A stretch of DNA of 30,528 nucleotides, from assembly GCF_036659115.1 (NCBI RefSeq), contig NZ_JAVXDF010000022.1. One strand, given 5' to 3'. This document shows, piece after piece, positions 7,541 to 14,648 of this stretch. The notes beneath the pieces are model-generated. The model ran no database searches. It was given only the letters and a program-made list of their open reading frames with translations, and was not told where the DNA came from. Numbering within the stretch: the stretch's first letter is position 1; every line of letters starts with the position of its first letter. The position numbers and the translations under genes were made by a program. The stretch comes from Gordonibacter sp036659115. Lineage in GTDB: Bacteria; Actinomycetota; Coriobacteriia; Coriobacteriales; Eggerthellaceae.

Positions 7541-8254
7541 CTACAGCCCCAACGCCTTCTTCAATGCGGAAACGCGGCGGCGGGAAACCGGTATCTTCTC
7601 GTCGCTGCAGTTCAAGGTAAGCAACAACGTACCGCCCGACACCGACTCGATCTCTTCCACCATAGACAGGTTCACCAAATAACCGCGATGCACGCGGAAG
7701 AACCCATGGCCGTCCAAACGCTTCTCCAACTGGGCTAGGCTGACGGTGGAGAAATAGCGATCCGTATCGGTCTGCAGGTATGCATAGTCATCGCGAGCCA
7801 TGACGAAGCGGATCTTGTCTATGCCGATGAGTATCTTCTTCCCGCCCTTTTCAACGGGAATGCGCTCAGATTTCTGCGCCGCAACATGCAGCGAAACATG
7901 CTCGCGCACGCGCGAGATGGCTTGCGAGAGCCGCTCGGTCTCAACCGGTTTCACCAGATAATCGATGGCGCTTACTTTGAACGCCTCGAGTGCAAACTCG
8001 CTGTAGGCCGTCACGAAAACAATCGACGGCGGAAATTTCAGATGCTGCAGGGCCTCGGCAAGCTGCAGCCCCGTAGCTTCAGGCATGTTCACATCAAGGA
8101 ACATAACGTCGCAAGGGTAATCCTTCAGCTTCTCGATAGCCTCGCGCACGCTGGCAGCCTCGGCGGCAACCTCGGTCTGACCCAGCTCGTCCAACAGGAA
8201 CTTTAGTTCAGAACGCGCAGGAGCCTCGTCATCGACGATCATGGCTTTTAACAC
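7541..8254 (-). CDS. LytTR-family response regulator
   Basis: A 237-residue cytoplasmic two-component regulator. Residues 1-120 form a receiver domain with the acidic pair D8/D9, phospho-acceptor D54 (MFLDVN), the VTAYS switch residue and the conserved VKP lysine. Residues about 135-237 form a LytTR DNA-binding domain with the signature FFRVHRGYLVNL. Such regulators usually control cell-envelope, adhesion or quorum-related genes and bind direct repeats. I set the start at the GTG at 8254 because AGGAGG lies five bases upstream; an ATG at 8299 would add 15 unsupported residues. A perfect -10 TATAAT lies at 8304-8309. No LytS/AgrC-type kinase is next to it, so its partner is unknown. Confidence 0.93.
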   Translation of the reverse strand: MLKAMIVDDEAPARSELKFLLDELGQTEVAAEAASVREAIEKLKDYPCDVMFLDVNMPEATGLQLAEALQHLKFPPSIVFVTAYSEFALEAFKVSAIDYLVKPVETERLSQAISRVREHVSLHVAAQKSERIPVEKGGKKILIGIDKIRFVMARDDYAYLQTDTDRYFSTVSLAQLEKRLDGHGFFRVHRGYLVNLSMVEEIESVSGGTLLLTLNCSDEKIPVSRRRVSALKKALGL

Positions 8255-8303
8255 GTGAACCTCCTCGCTTCCAAACCCCATAATGCAAGCTTCGCTCATA
8301 GCT

Positions 8304-8309
8304 ATTATA
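8304..8309 (-). promoter_or_regulatory. Likely -10 element of the LytTR regulator gene
   Basis: A perfect TATAAT on the minus strand, about 50 bases upstream of the GTG start. No convincing -35 hexamer lies at the proper distance, so promoter strength or the need for an activator is unclear. Confidence 0.45.
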
Positions 8310-8464
8310 GATCATGGGGAGCCGAAAGAACGAAAAAGCGCGAATAAATGAATTCCACAAGTTCTCTCGGCCCCCAAGGTCCCCAAGGCGTATGCCAAAG
8401 CATTAATACGTTCGGACACTCGATGGAATCGCGAGCGGAAAAGAGCGGTCGCCTGGAGGCCGTC

Positions 8465-9340
8465 CTAAGCGCTCGGATCATCGGTAAGATAGCGTGCTTG
8501 CAGCGCCGCACGCTTGTCGGCAGTGACGCCTAGAGCTTTCTCGACATAGGCATCCAAGCTGCCGAACTCCCGGTCGACCGCATCGAGCGCAGCACCTAGG
8601 AAGCGTGGGTCTGCAGCGTTGATCACCTGGATGCTATCATCCAACTTGCCAGCTAGGTGGTAAGAGGCAAGCGCATCCATGATCTCCTGCGCACGCGAAG
8701 CAACATAGCGGTTCGTGGCCTGATAGTCTTTCATAATGGCCTTTGGCGAGGCACCCAGCACCTGCAGCAACAGCACCGTAGCCAAACCTGCACGATCTTT
8801 TCCGATAGTGCAGTGCCACAACACCGAGCCTTCCTCAGTAGCCAGCACATCCTCAAAAAAGGTTGCGAAACCCCGTTGGCTCGCTTCGTCCAGCAGTATG
8901 CGGGGATAGATCTCCATCATGATCTTTGCCGGATCGTCTTGCACTTGGCGCAGTATCTTCAAGGCGTCGCGCAGGCCTCCTCCATGCGTAATGCCCAGTG
9001 TTTCAGTGTTCAGCACAGGAACATGGTTAAAACGCACGTCCACAAGCGCATCCTCGGGATCAGGCTTCTCTCGACGCTCATCCTCGGTACGCAGATCAAC
9101 AACCGTGCGCAGATCGTAGTCGTCGGCAAGCACTTCCAAGTCGCGTTCGGTCGCACCGGCCAGCGCGCCAGATCGCAGCAGGCGAGCATGCTTGACGAAG
9201 CGACCATGGGCACCTTCGATGCCGCCAATATCGCGGGTGTTCGGCAAGCCCTCCAACATGATGCGGCCATCTGCAACTTGCTCAAGTCCCTCGGCATCGG
9301 CAATGCCCAGCGTGGGTATATCGGGTACGGTGTCAACCAT
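8465..9340 (-). CDS. Tyrosine-protein phosphatase (Y_phosphatase3 / PtpB-like)
   Basis: A 291-residue cytoplasmic phosphatase of the fold shared with mycobacterial PtpB and Listeria LipA. Markers are NTRDIGG at residues 34-40, LLRSGAL near 54, VVDLRTEDE, and the catalytic P-loop HCTIGKDRAG with C177 and R183; the HCxxGKDR form is associated with dual-specificity or phosphoinositide activity. A C-terminal helical part ends VEKALGVTADKRAALQARY, also typical of the family. The start is the ATG at 9340, with an AAAGGAG site seven bases upstream; an in-frame extension to 9379 is disregarded because it runs into the terminator of the upstream gene. The substrate is unknown. A Ser/Thr kinase occurs elsewhere in the window, but no Tyr kinase is visible. 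Confidence 0.92.
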   Translation of the reverse strand: MVDTVPDIPTLGIADAEGLEQVADGRIMLEGLPNTRDIGGIEGAHGRFVKHARLLRSGALAGATERDLEVLADDYDLRTVVDLRTEDERREKPDPEDALVDVRFNHVPVLNTETLGITHGGGLRDALKILRQVQDDPAKIMMEIYPRILLDEASQRGFATFFEDVLATEEGSVLWHCTIGKDRAGLATVLLLQVLGASPKAIMKDYQATNRYVASRAQEIMDALASYHLAGKLDDSIQVINAADPRFLGAALDAVDREFGSLDAYVEKALGVTADKRAALQARYLTDDPSA

Positions 9341-9356
9341 AGCGATGCTCCTTTCG

Positions 9357-9394
9357 AAAAAAATCGCCCCGGACCTCAAGGGAAGGGCCGGGGC
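9357..9394 (-). terminator. Intrinsic terminator after the dipeptidase gene
   Basis: On the minus strand a 7-base GC stem (9388-9394 with 9366-9372) and a 15-base loop are followed by GA and seven T residues (9357-9363 on the plus strand). It separates the dipeptidase from the phosphatase; the T run ends just before the phosphatase ribosome site. Confidence 0.75.
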
Positions 9395-9414
9395 GCATAC
9401 TGAGGCGTTGCTTC

Positions 9415-10827
9415 CTACTTCAAATCAAGCTGCATCAGCTTGTCCAACGTAAGCGCGTATATCTTGAACGACTGCTTCAGCAGGTCCTCGCTCACACCCT
9501 CGTCGGGGCCGTGCATCATGCCTACCCACTCGGGGTTCTTCACCCACGGCTTCTCGGGGCCGAAACTCGCACCGCTCTTGAACTCGCGAGCGTATGTGCC
9601 GCCGCCCATCGTGAACGGCTTGGCATCCTCGCCGGTAGCCTCGTTGTACGCGTTCAGCAGCGCCTGGATTACCGGGGAGTCCGGCTTCACCAGGAACGGG
9701 ACCATCAGCAGCGTGTTCTCGAACGTGCCGCCGACCTCACCCACCAGGCTGCCCACGCGCTCCATGATGTCGTCGCCCGTGATGGACGTGGGGAAGCGGC
9801 TGTCCAGCGTCTGCACGAAGCAGTTGTCCTTGAGAGCGATGGTACCGCCGATAACCGTGAGGGGTCCGAAATACTCGTCCTCGGTCTTGATGCCCACGCC
9901 GCCGCCATCCGTGTGGTTCAGCAGCTTTTGATCCAGCTCCAGGAAAGCCCGCTCATCGGCGCCGCATAGGCCTTGCTCCAGCAAGTAGTCCACCAAAAGC
10001 CCGATGGCGTTAATGCCCTCGTCCGGCGTAGAGGCATGCGCGCCCTTGCCCGCAGCTTCAAGACGCGCCAGACCGGGCCCCGCTTCGGTTACGGTGATAC
10101 GGTCGGTGTTCGGCAGCTCCTTTGCTTCGGCCTTCACGACGGCATGCGCGATACCCGGCACCGCGTTCGTGGCCGCGCCGCCTTCGAACTCCACGATAAC
10201 CCGCGCGCATTCCTCGATGGGCTTGCTCGTGATGGTACCGTCGAAGCCGCCCTTCTCGCCGTAGCACACGGGGAATTCCGCATCGGGCGTAAACAGGAAA
10301 GCCGGGTCTTCGTAATGCTCGTGGTAATACGCCACGTCCGCCATGCCCGACTCCTCGTTCGCACCGAACAGGAAGCGGATGGTGTAGGGGAATTCGACGC
10401 CCTGATCCTTCCAGAACTTCATGGCGTGCAGCGCCATGACGCTGGGACCCTTGTCGTCGAGCGTGCCGCGACCCATGAGGTAGCCATCCTTGCGCGTGAC
10501 TTCGTAGGGCTGATAGGTCCAGCCAGGGCCGGCCGGGACTACATCCATATGGCCGATGATGCCGAGCTGGGTTTCGCTTTTGCCGGGGAAATCGGCAAAG
10601 CCGATATAACCCTCGGCGTCGTGCGTGGTGAAGCCCATGCTATCGGCTAAGTCGAGCGCAGCCGTAAGTGCAGCTTTTGGTCCAGGGCCGAAGGGCGCGC
10701 CTTCAGCTTTCTTGTCGAGCTCCTCGAAGCTGGGGATGCGCACCAGCGTGGTTATGTCGCCCACCATCGCGTCCCAGTTTTCCTCGAGGTACGCGTCGAT
10801 CTTCTTAGTCAGCTCAGCATGTTCCAC
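9415..10827 (-). CDS. pepV: M20-family dipeptidase (PepV / Sapep type)
   Basis: A 470-residue metallopeptidase expected to hydrolyse dipeptides in the cytoplasm with two zinc or manganese ions. The metal ligands and catalytic residues of the family are visible: GHMDVVP (H93, catalytic D95), GTLDDKG (bridging D near 124), ANEESG (catalytic E158, ligand E159), TPDAEFP (ligand D), and a late MMHGPDEG with the final His. The lid domain sits between, including KGAHASTPDEG, and the GGGTYAREF motif is typical of PepV-like enzymes. The start is a GTG at 10827 with CGGGAG five bases before it. The gene is followed by an intrinsic terminator and is probably monocistronic. Exact substrate (dipeptide versus acylated amino acid) cannot be decided from sequence. 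Confidence 0.93.
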   Translation of the reverse strand: MEHAELTKKIDAYLEENWDAMVGDITTLVRIPSFEELDKKAEGAPFGPGPKAALTAALDLADSMGFTTHDAEGYIGFADFPGKSETQLGIIGHMDVVPAGPGWTYQPYEVTRKDGYLMGRGTLDDKGPSVMALHAMKFWKDQGVEFPYTIRFLFGANEESGMADVAYYHEHYEDPAFLFTPDAEFPVCYGEKGGFDGTITSKPIEECARVIVEFEGGAATNAVPGIAHAVVKAEAKELPNTDRITVTEAGPGLARLEAAGKGAHASTPDEGINAIGLLVDYLLEQGLCGADERAFLELDQKLLNHTDGGGVGIKTEDEYFGPLTVIGGTIALKDNCFVQTLDSRFPTSITGDDIMERVGSLVGEVGGTFENTLLMVPFLVKPDSPVIQALLNAYNEATGEDAKPFTMGGGTYAREFKSGASFGPEKPWVKNPEWVGMMHGPDEGVSEDLLKQSFKIYALTLDKLMQLDLK

Positions 10828-11034
10828 AATGACTCCCGTCTCTCGGGTCGAGCGTGTTACGAGGCCGTACAGCAGCGCTCCTGCCGCAGACCGACGATCT
10901 TTCTATTATGCGGCATGCAGCACCACTGCGCCAGATCCTCATATATATGTTGACGGGCTGTCGCCCCGTATGCGCGGGTATTCGCATGCCACTACGCGTC
11001 TCTATGTGCCTCCTGGGCGTCCAGCATTTTTTAC

Positions 11035-11063
11035 TCGACGGAGGGCGAGGCATCCGGTATACT
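11035..11063 (+). promoter_or_regulatory. Promoter of tRNA-Leu(CAA)
   Basis: TCGACG (11035-11040) and TATACT (11058-11063) are spaced by 17 bases; transcription would start within a few bases of the tRNA 5' end at 11074. Confidence 0.6.
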
Positions 11064-11073
11064 CTGTTCTTGC

Positions 11074-11157
11074 GCCCGAGTGGCGGAATGGCAGACGCGG
11101 CGGTCTCAAAAACCGTTGTTTAACGACGTGCGAGTTCGACTCTCGCCTCGGGCACCA
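11074..11157 (+). tRNA. tRNA-Leu (anticodon CAA)
   Basis: Acceptor arms GCCCGAG and CTCGGGC pair fully, with discriminator A and an encoded CCA at 11155-11157. The anticodon stem CGGT/ACCG encloses a 7-base loop CTCAAAA, giving CAA. A long variable arm (class II tRNA) and a T-arm GCGAG-TTCGACT-CTCGC complete the leucine tRNA. It reads UUG codons. Confidence 0.97.
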
Positions 11158-11169
11158 TTCGCATGATAG

Positions 11170-11216
11170 GCAGACTCGCTGAGTTCGATCTCTCTCGGCG
11201 AGTCTGCTTTATTTTT
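11170..11216 (+). terminator. Intrinsic terminator after tRNA-Leu(CAA)
   Basis: Fourteen-base arms 11170-11183 and 11194-11207 (one G-U pair) with a 10-base loop, followed by TTTATTTTT. It lies 12 bases beyond the tRNA CCA end. Confidence 0.88.
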
Positions 11217-11299
11217 ATCTACCATTGACCGTTGCAATTTCATAGTTGTCGAATTTTTAGACTCACTAGCAAATACGCAACTTACTATCACGCTTTTCG

Positions 11300-11316
11300 T
11301 CAATTTGATAAATTGA
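11300..11316. repeat. Short perfect palindrome
   Basis: TCAATTT-gat-AAATTGA, 7-base perfect arms, in the AT-rich gap. There is no flanking T run that would make it a terminator. Function unknown. Confidence 0.55.
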
Positions 11317-11347
11317 GCTGCTGTCATCAGTATCGTCACTACTAATC

Positions 11348-11392
11348 GTCACGGTAATTTATCACTGATAATATAGTGATGATTACCGTGAC
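11348..11392. repeat. Long imperfect inverted repeat
   Basis: Perfect 11-base outer arms (GTCACGGTAAT at 11348-11358 and its complement at 11382-11392) enclose a second pair, ATCACT and AGTGAT, around an AT-rich loop. It is unlike the other terminators in the window, having neither a GC-rich core nor a T run. It may be a protein-binding or recombination site, or a relic. Confidence 0.6.
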
Positions 11393-11420
11393 AGCCGAAG
11401 TGATGCAGCGAGCCATCTCA

Positions 11421-11462
11421 TAAAACGAGCCGCTTCTGCCAGAGGAAAAGCAAAAGCGACTC
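11421..11462 (-). terminator. Intrinsic terminator of the catalase gene
   Basis: On the minus strand, 13-base arms (11450-11462 with 11427-11439, two G-U pairs) and a 10-base loop are followed by GTTTTA. It sits about 100 bases past the catalase stop codon. Confidence 0.75.
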
Positions 11463-11565
11463 ATCTACGGAACATCCTGCTAGATAGTTCGACTTCGCGC
11501 TACGCAAGTTCGGGTTACACTGCTTCGCGTCCTTGGTCTAATGCAGGACAGGCTCATATATCACC

Positions 11566-13119
11566 CTACTTGACCGCGCCACCCTTTTTCAGCGGCGGAA
11601 CCTGCTGGCCCGTGGCAGCCATGCGCTCCTCATGGGTAAGGCCCGCCAGGCGCACGACCTCGTCGATAGGCAGACTCATGGCCTCGGCCAGACGCGTGCC
11701 ATACTCGGGATCGGCCTTGTAGCAGTGAGCGGCGTGGCGCAGCTTGATGTTGTCGGTCACGCCCGTCATGTTGCGTGCCGTATTTTCGACGAGCACGGCG
11801 CGCTTGCCTTCTTCCATCAGGCGATACAGAGCGCCCGGCTGATAGAACGTGTCGTCGGTGGGATCGTCCTTCGGGTCCCACGCATCCATGGGGCCGAACA
11901 GATCCAGCGGCGGTTCGGCAGCCTCGGGCTGCTGGGCCCACTGGCCGTAGCTGTTGGGCTCGTAGCCAATAGCGCCGCCGTAGTTGCCATCGACGCGCAT
12001 CTGACCATCACGGTGGAACTCGGCGTAGGGGCACTGCGGACGGTTTACCGGGATGTGGTTGTGGTTCACTCCCAGGCGGTAGCGCTGCGCGTCGCCGTAG
12101 GCGAACAGACGACCCTGCAGCAGCTTGTCGGGCGACAGGCCGATGCCCGGCACCAGGTGCTGCGGGTTGAATGCGGCTTGCTCAACATCGGCAAAGTAGT
12201 TCTCGGGGTTGCGGTTCAATTCCAGCTCGCCCACCTCGATCAACGGGAACTCTTTATGGCTCCACGTCTTCGTGATATCGAAGGGGTTCTCTTTGTAGTT
12301 CTTGGCCGTGGCTTCGTCCATCACCTGGATGGAGAATGTCCACTTCGGGAACTCGCCACGGTCGATGGCCTCGAACAGGTCGCGCTGATGGCTCTCGCGG
12401 TCGCCAGCGACAATCTCGGCCGCTTCGGCATCGGTGAGGTTCTTGATGCCCTGTTGGGTGCGTAGGTGGAATTTGACCCAGGTGCGCTCGTTGTTCTCGT
12501 TGATCAGGCTGAACGTGTGACTGCCGAAGCCGTGCATGTGGCGGTAGCTGGCCGGGATGCCTCGATCGGACATGACGATGGTTACCTGATGCAGCGCCTC
12601 GGGCAGGCTAGACCAGAAGTCCCAGTTGCTTTGCGGCGAGTGCATATTGGTGTGCGGGTCGCGCTTCACCACGTGGTTCAGGTCGATGAACTTCTTGGGA
12701 TCGCGCAAGAAGAACACGGGCGTGTTGTTGCCCACCAAGTCCCAGTTGCCCTCGGACGTGTAGAATTTCATGGCGAAACCGCGGATGTCGCGCTCGGCAT
12801 CGGCCGCGCCGCGCTCGCCCGCCACCGTGGAGAAGCGAATAAACACTTCGGATTCGGCACCCGGCTCGAACACCTTGGCTTTCGTGTACTTCGTGATATC
12901 GCCCGTGACCTTGAACGTGCCGAAGGCACCCGAGCCCTTTGCGTGCATGCGGCGCTCGGGGATTACTTCGCGGTCGAAGTGCGCAAGTTTCTCGATCATC
13001 CAGTTGTCCTGGAGCATCATGGGGCCGCGCTCGCCCGCCGTGAGCGTGTTCTGATTGTCGGCGACGGGAGCGCCGTTCTCGCTGAAAAGTTTCGTGGTAT
13101 CGATGCTGGATTCTGCCAT
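11566..13119 (-). CDS. katA: Haem catalase, clade 3 (small subunit)
   Basis: A 517-residue monofunctional catalase that disproportionates hydrogen peroxide in the cytoplasm. The catalytic His is H59 in the FDREVIPERRMHAKG signature, the distal Asn is N132 in GNNTPVFF, and the proximal haem-ligand Tyr is Y341 in RLFAYGDAQRYRLG. Length and lack of a C-terminal flavodoxin-like domain place it with small-subunit enzymes such as Bacillus KatA. The ATG at 13119 has a GGAAGGGG site. The gene is monocistronic, with its own terminator. A Fur/PerR-like palindrome about 110 bases upstream suggests iron- or peroxide-responsive control. An anaerobe with this enzyme plus an exported rubrerythrin would be equipped for transient oxygen exposure. 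Confidence 0.97.
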   Translation of the reverse strand: MAESSIDTTKLFSENGAPVADNQNTLTAGERGPMMLQDNWMIEKLAHFDREVIPERRMHAKGSGAFGTFKVTGDITKYTKAKVFEPGAESEVFIRFSTVAGERGAADAERDIRGFAMKFYTSEGNWDLVGNNTPVFFLRDPKKFIDLNHVVKRDPHTNMHSPQSNWDFWSSLPEALHQVTIVMSDRGIPASYRHMHGFGSHTFSLINENNERTWVKFHLRTQQGIKNLTDAEAAEIVAGDRESHQRDLFEAIDRGEFPKWTFSIQVMDEATAKNYKENPFDITKTWSHKEFPLIEVGELELNRNPENYFADVEQAAFNPQHLVPGIGLSPDKLLQGRLFAYGDAQRYRLGVNHNHIPVNRPQCPYAEFHRDGQMRVDGNYGGAIGYEPNSYGQWAQQPEAAEPPLDLFGPMDAWDPKDDPTDDTFYQPGALYRLMEEGKRAVLVENTARNMTGVTDNIKLRHAAHCYKADPEYGTRLAEAMSLPIDEVVRLAGLTHEERMAATGQQVPPLKKGGAVK

Positions 13120-13228
13120 TGGACTGTCCCCTTCCGTTCAGTGAACGAAAACGTTGTCTGCAAGATGCGGTACATCTTGCCTTCTCATGAGATTCATTTT
13201 ACGCGTCCTAAGCCCTTTAATGCCATAC

Positions 13229-13251
13229 TTATTGATATTCATTCTCAATAA
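13229..13251. promoter_or_regulatory. Fur/PerR-type operator upstream of catalase
   Basis: A 23-base near-palindrome with 9 of 11 pairs matching (TTATTGA at 13229-13235, TCAATAA at 13245-13251). Read on the minus strand, its core TGAGAATGAATATCA matches the Fur 7-1-7 consensus TGATAAT-N-ATTATCA at 12 of 14 positions. The TTATTGA half-site recurs nearby at 13264-13270. PerR and Fur boxes are too similar to separate by eye; the catalase target favours PerR. Confidence 0.65.
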
Positions 13252-13463
13252 GCACACAGTTGCTTATTGAGTAACGAAAAAACGATTGATTCTGGGCAGT
13301 TAGCCTAATTTTGACACGTGAATATGAGAGTGGCGAAAGATACCCTCTATTGGTAGCGAACGCGTTTCATGACGGCGATATTTGTCGAAACAGGGGTTGC
13401 CCTGGCTTCCCTGCAACAGCGTTGCAGGAATTGGTGCGCAGGCACTCAAAGGCCGTCGGCACC

Positions 13464-13495
13464 AAAAAAGCGCCTCCTTCGATGCAAGGAGGCGC
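13464..13495 (-). terminator. Intrinsic terminator of the aldolase gene
   Basis: On the minus strand a perfect 10-base stem (13486-13495 with 13470-13479), a 6-base loop and six T residues (13464-13469). It lies about 30 bases past the aldolase stop. Confidence 0.92.
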
Positions 13496-13522
13496 TCGGC
13501 AAACACGGAACTACCCTGCGTT

Positions 13523-14461
13523 TTACAGCGAGAAATCCTTTTCGCCGTTGAAGACGGCCAGAGCGTCGGCGACAGAGTAGTCTGCCAGGGTGATGGCGCT
13601 AATAGCTTTCGTCAGGCGGACGGCCTCATCCAGCGAACGCTGATGGATGTTGCGGCCCGTGGCGTTGCCGGTGGCACCCCCGATATGGATCTGGTCGTGC
13701 AGCTGGGTGAGGAACGTCTCGGCGTCAACCGTCGAGCCGCCTGCACACACCAAGCCGGTACGGCCAGCAGCCATAGAGGCGATCTTCAGGTTATCGGCAG
13801 ACGTTGCACCCTCGCTCGCGCTGGGCGGGTTCACCTTCACGAAGTCGGCACCCAGGCACAAGGCCACGCCGGCAGCGCCGGCGATAAGCGCCGGGTCCTT
13901 CTCAGCCGTGACAGCCTTGCCGCGAGGATAGATCCACAGCACCACGAGCAAACCGTTGGCATGCGCCTGAGCAATAAGCTCGCCGGCTTCGGCCAACATG
14001 GTGGACTCGTACTCGCTGCCCAGATACAGGGTATAGCCGAGACCCACGACGTTCACGCCGGCTTCGCGCATAGCAAGCACCGCGTCCAAATCGTAGAGCT
14101 GTGGCGAATAGGGATCATCCTGCTTGGTGCCCACGATGTTCGTCTTCGAGTTCATCTTCACGAGGTAGTTGATCTCGGGATAGTCGGCAGCGTACTGCGC
14201 GATCAAGCCGCGCTGACCGGCCAATACACCGCATACGCCCTGGTCACCGATCTTGAACAGGTGCTCGGGCTCGGCATCGGCGATATCGATGCCCTCACCG
14301 TAAAAGTCCTTGTTGAGGTGCTCGATCTTCTGGTCGCACGCAAACAGCATGAGACGGCCCGTGCCGCGCGTGGCCAACAGGTAGTTCTTGATGTACTCGT
14401 CGCGAGACTCCGGCATGACGTCAGCCGGCACCCGTACCTGGTCACGAGTGATTTGGGGCAT
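13523..14461 (-). CDS. fbaB: Class I fructose-bisphosphate aldolase, DhnA/FbaB type
   Basis: A 312-residue cytoplasmic TIM-barrel aldolase that splits or forms fructose-1,6-bisphosphate through a Schiff base, without a metal ion. The Schiff-base lysine is K209 in GADFVKVNPP; other DhnA-family features are LMLFACDQKIEHLN near the N-terminus, GLGYTLYLGSEYE in the middle and the phosphate-binding GLVCAGGST and IHIGGATGNATGRNI loops. The start is the ATG at 14461 with AAGGAGG six bases upstream, in preference to an in-frame ATG nine codons earlier. Enzymes of this family include aldolases for other phosphorylated sugars (LsrF, and aldolase-type enzymes of early aromatic synthesis in archaea), but the isolated context and close match to glycolytic members favour fructose-bisphosphate. 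Confidence 0.92.
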   Translation of the reverse strand: MPQITRDQVRVPADVMPESRDEYIKNYLLATRGTGRLMLFACDQKIEHLNKDFYGEGIDIADAEPEHLFKIGDQGVCGVLAGQRGLIAQYAADYPEINYLVKMNSKTNIVGTKQDDPYSPQLYDLDAVLAMREAGVNVVGLGYTLYLGSEYESTMLAEAGELIAQAHANGLLVVLWIYPRGKAVTAEKDPALIAGAAGVALCLGADFVKVNPPSASEGATSADNLKIASMAAGRTGLVCAGGSTVDAETFLTQLHDQIHIGGATGNATGRNIHQRSLDEAVRLTKAISAITLADYSVADALAVFNGEKDFSL

Positions 14462-14530
14462 GGTGTTCCTCCTTATTGGATCTTTCAACGGGCAAGGCGA
14501 ACCCGCCTTGTCGATACCGTCATTCTAGCG

Positions 14531-14595
14531 AAAAAGCGCCGCCGTACTGCACCTTTCACAGGAAAACCCCGTGAATGGCAACCGAACGGCGGCGC
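14531..14595 (-). terminator. Long-loop hairpin ending in a T run after the TM2 gene
   Basis: On the minus strand a perfect 10-base GC-rich stem (14586-14595 with 14536-14545) is followed by TTTTT. Its 40-base loop contains a second small hairpin (TTCAC 14555-14559, GTGAA 14571-14575). Position about 50 bases past the TM2 stop suggests a terminator; it also lies 75 bases before the aldolase start, so it could instead be a leader structure. Confidence 0.65.
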
Positions 14596-14648
14596 AAACG
14601 AACCGCACTGGCGACCACACGCCGCCAGAGACTGCTACCTGCTATCTG

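Larger units (their letters stand above)
11217..11565. other. AT-rich non-coding gap between tRNA-Leu and catalase
   Basis: About 350 bases visibly richer in A and T than the neighbours and with no credible gene. It contains a 17-base palindrome (11300-11316), a larger imperfect hairpin (11348-11392) and the catalase terminator (11421-11462). I saw no duplicate of the tRNA 3' end, so a genomic-island scar is possible but not shown. Confidence 0.6.
13120..13522. other. Intergenic region upstream of catalase and downstream of aldolase
   Basis: About 400 bases. The catalase side carries the Fur/PerR-like palindrome at 13229-13251 and a further copy of its TTATTGA half-site at 13264-13270; the aldolase side carries an intrinsic terminator at 13464-13495. 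Open frames here (for example 13300-13506 minus) lack ribosome sites and run across the terminator, so I call no gene. Confidence 0.6.

Noticed and set aside
11130..11199. Possible duplicated tRNA T-arm (an attachment-site-like repeat) within the terminator after tRNA-Leu(CAA)
   Set aside because: Only about 13 bases (GAGTTCGA...CTCTC) match, with a gap, and they fall in the terminator loop; too short to argue for an integration site.
11106..11339. Minus-strand open frame overlapping tRNA-Leu(CAA)
   Set aside because: Part of it is the antisense of the tRNA, and the rest runs through the tRNA terminator; a known type of false gene.
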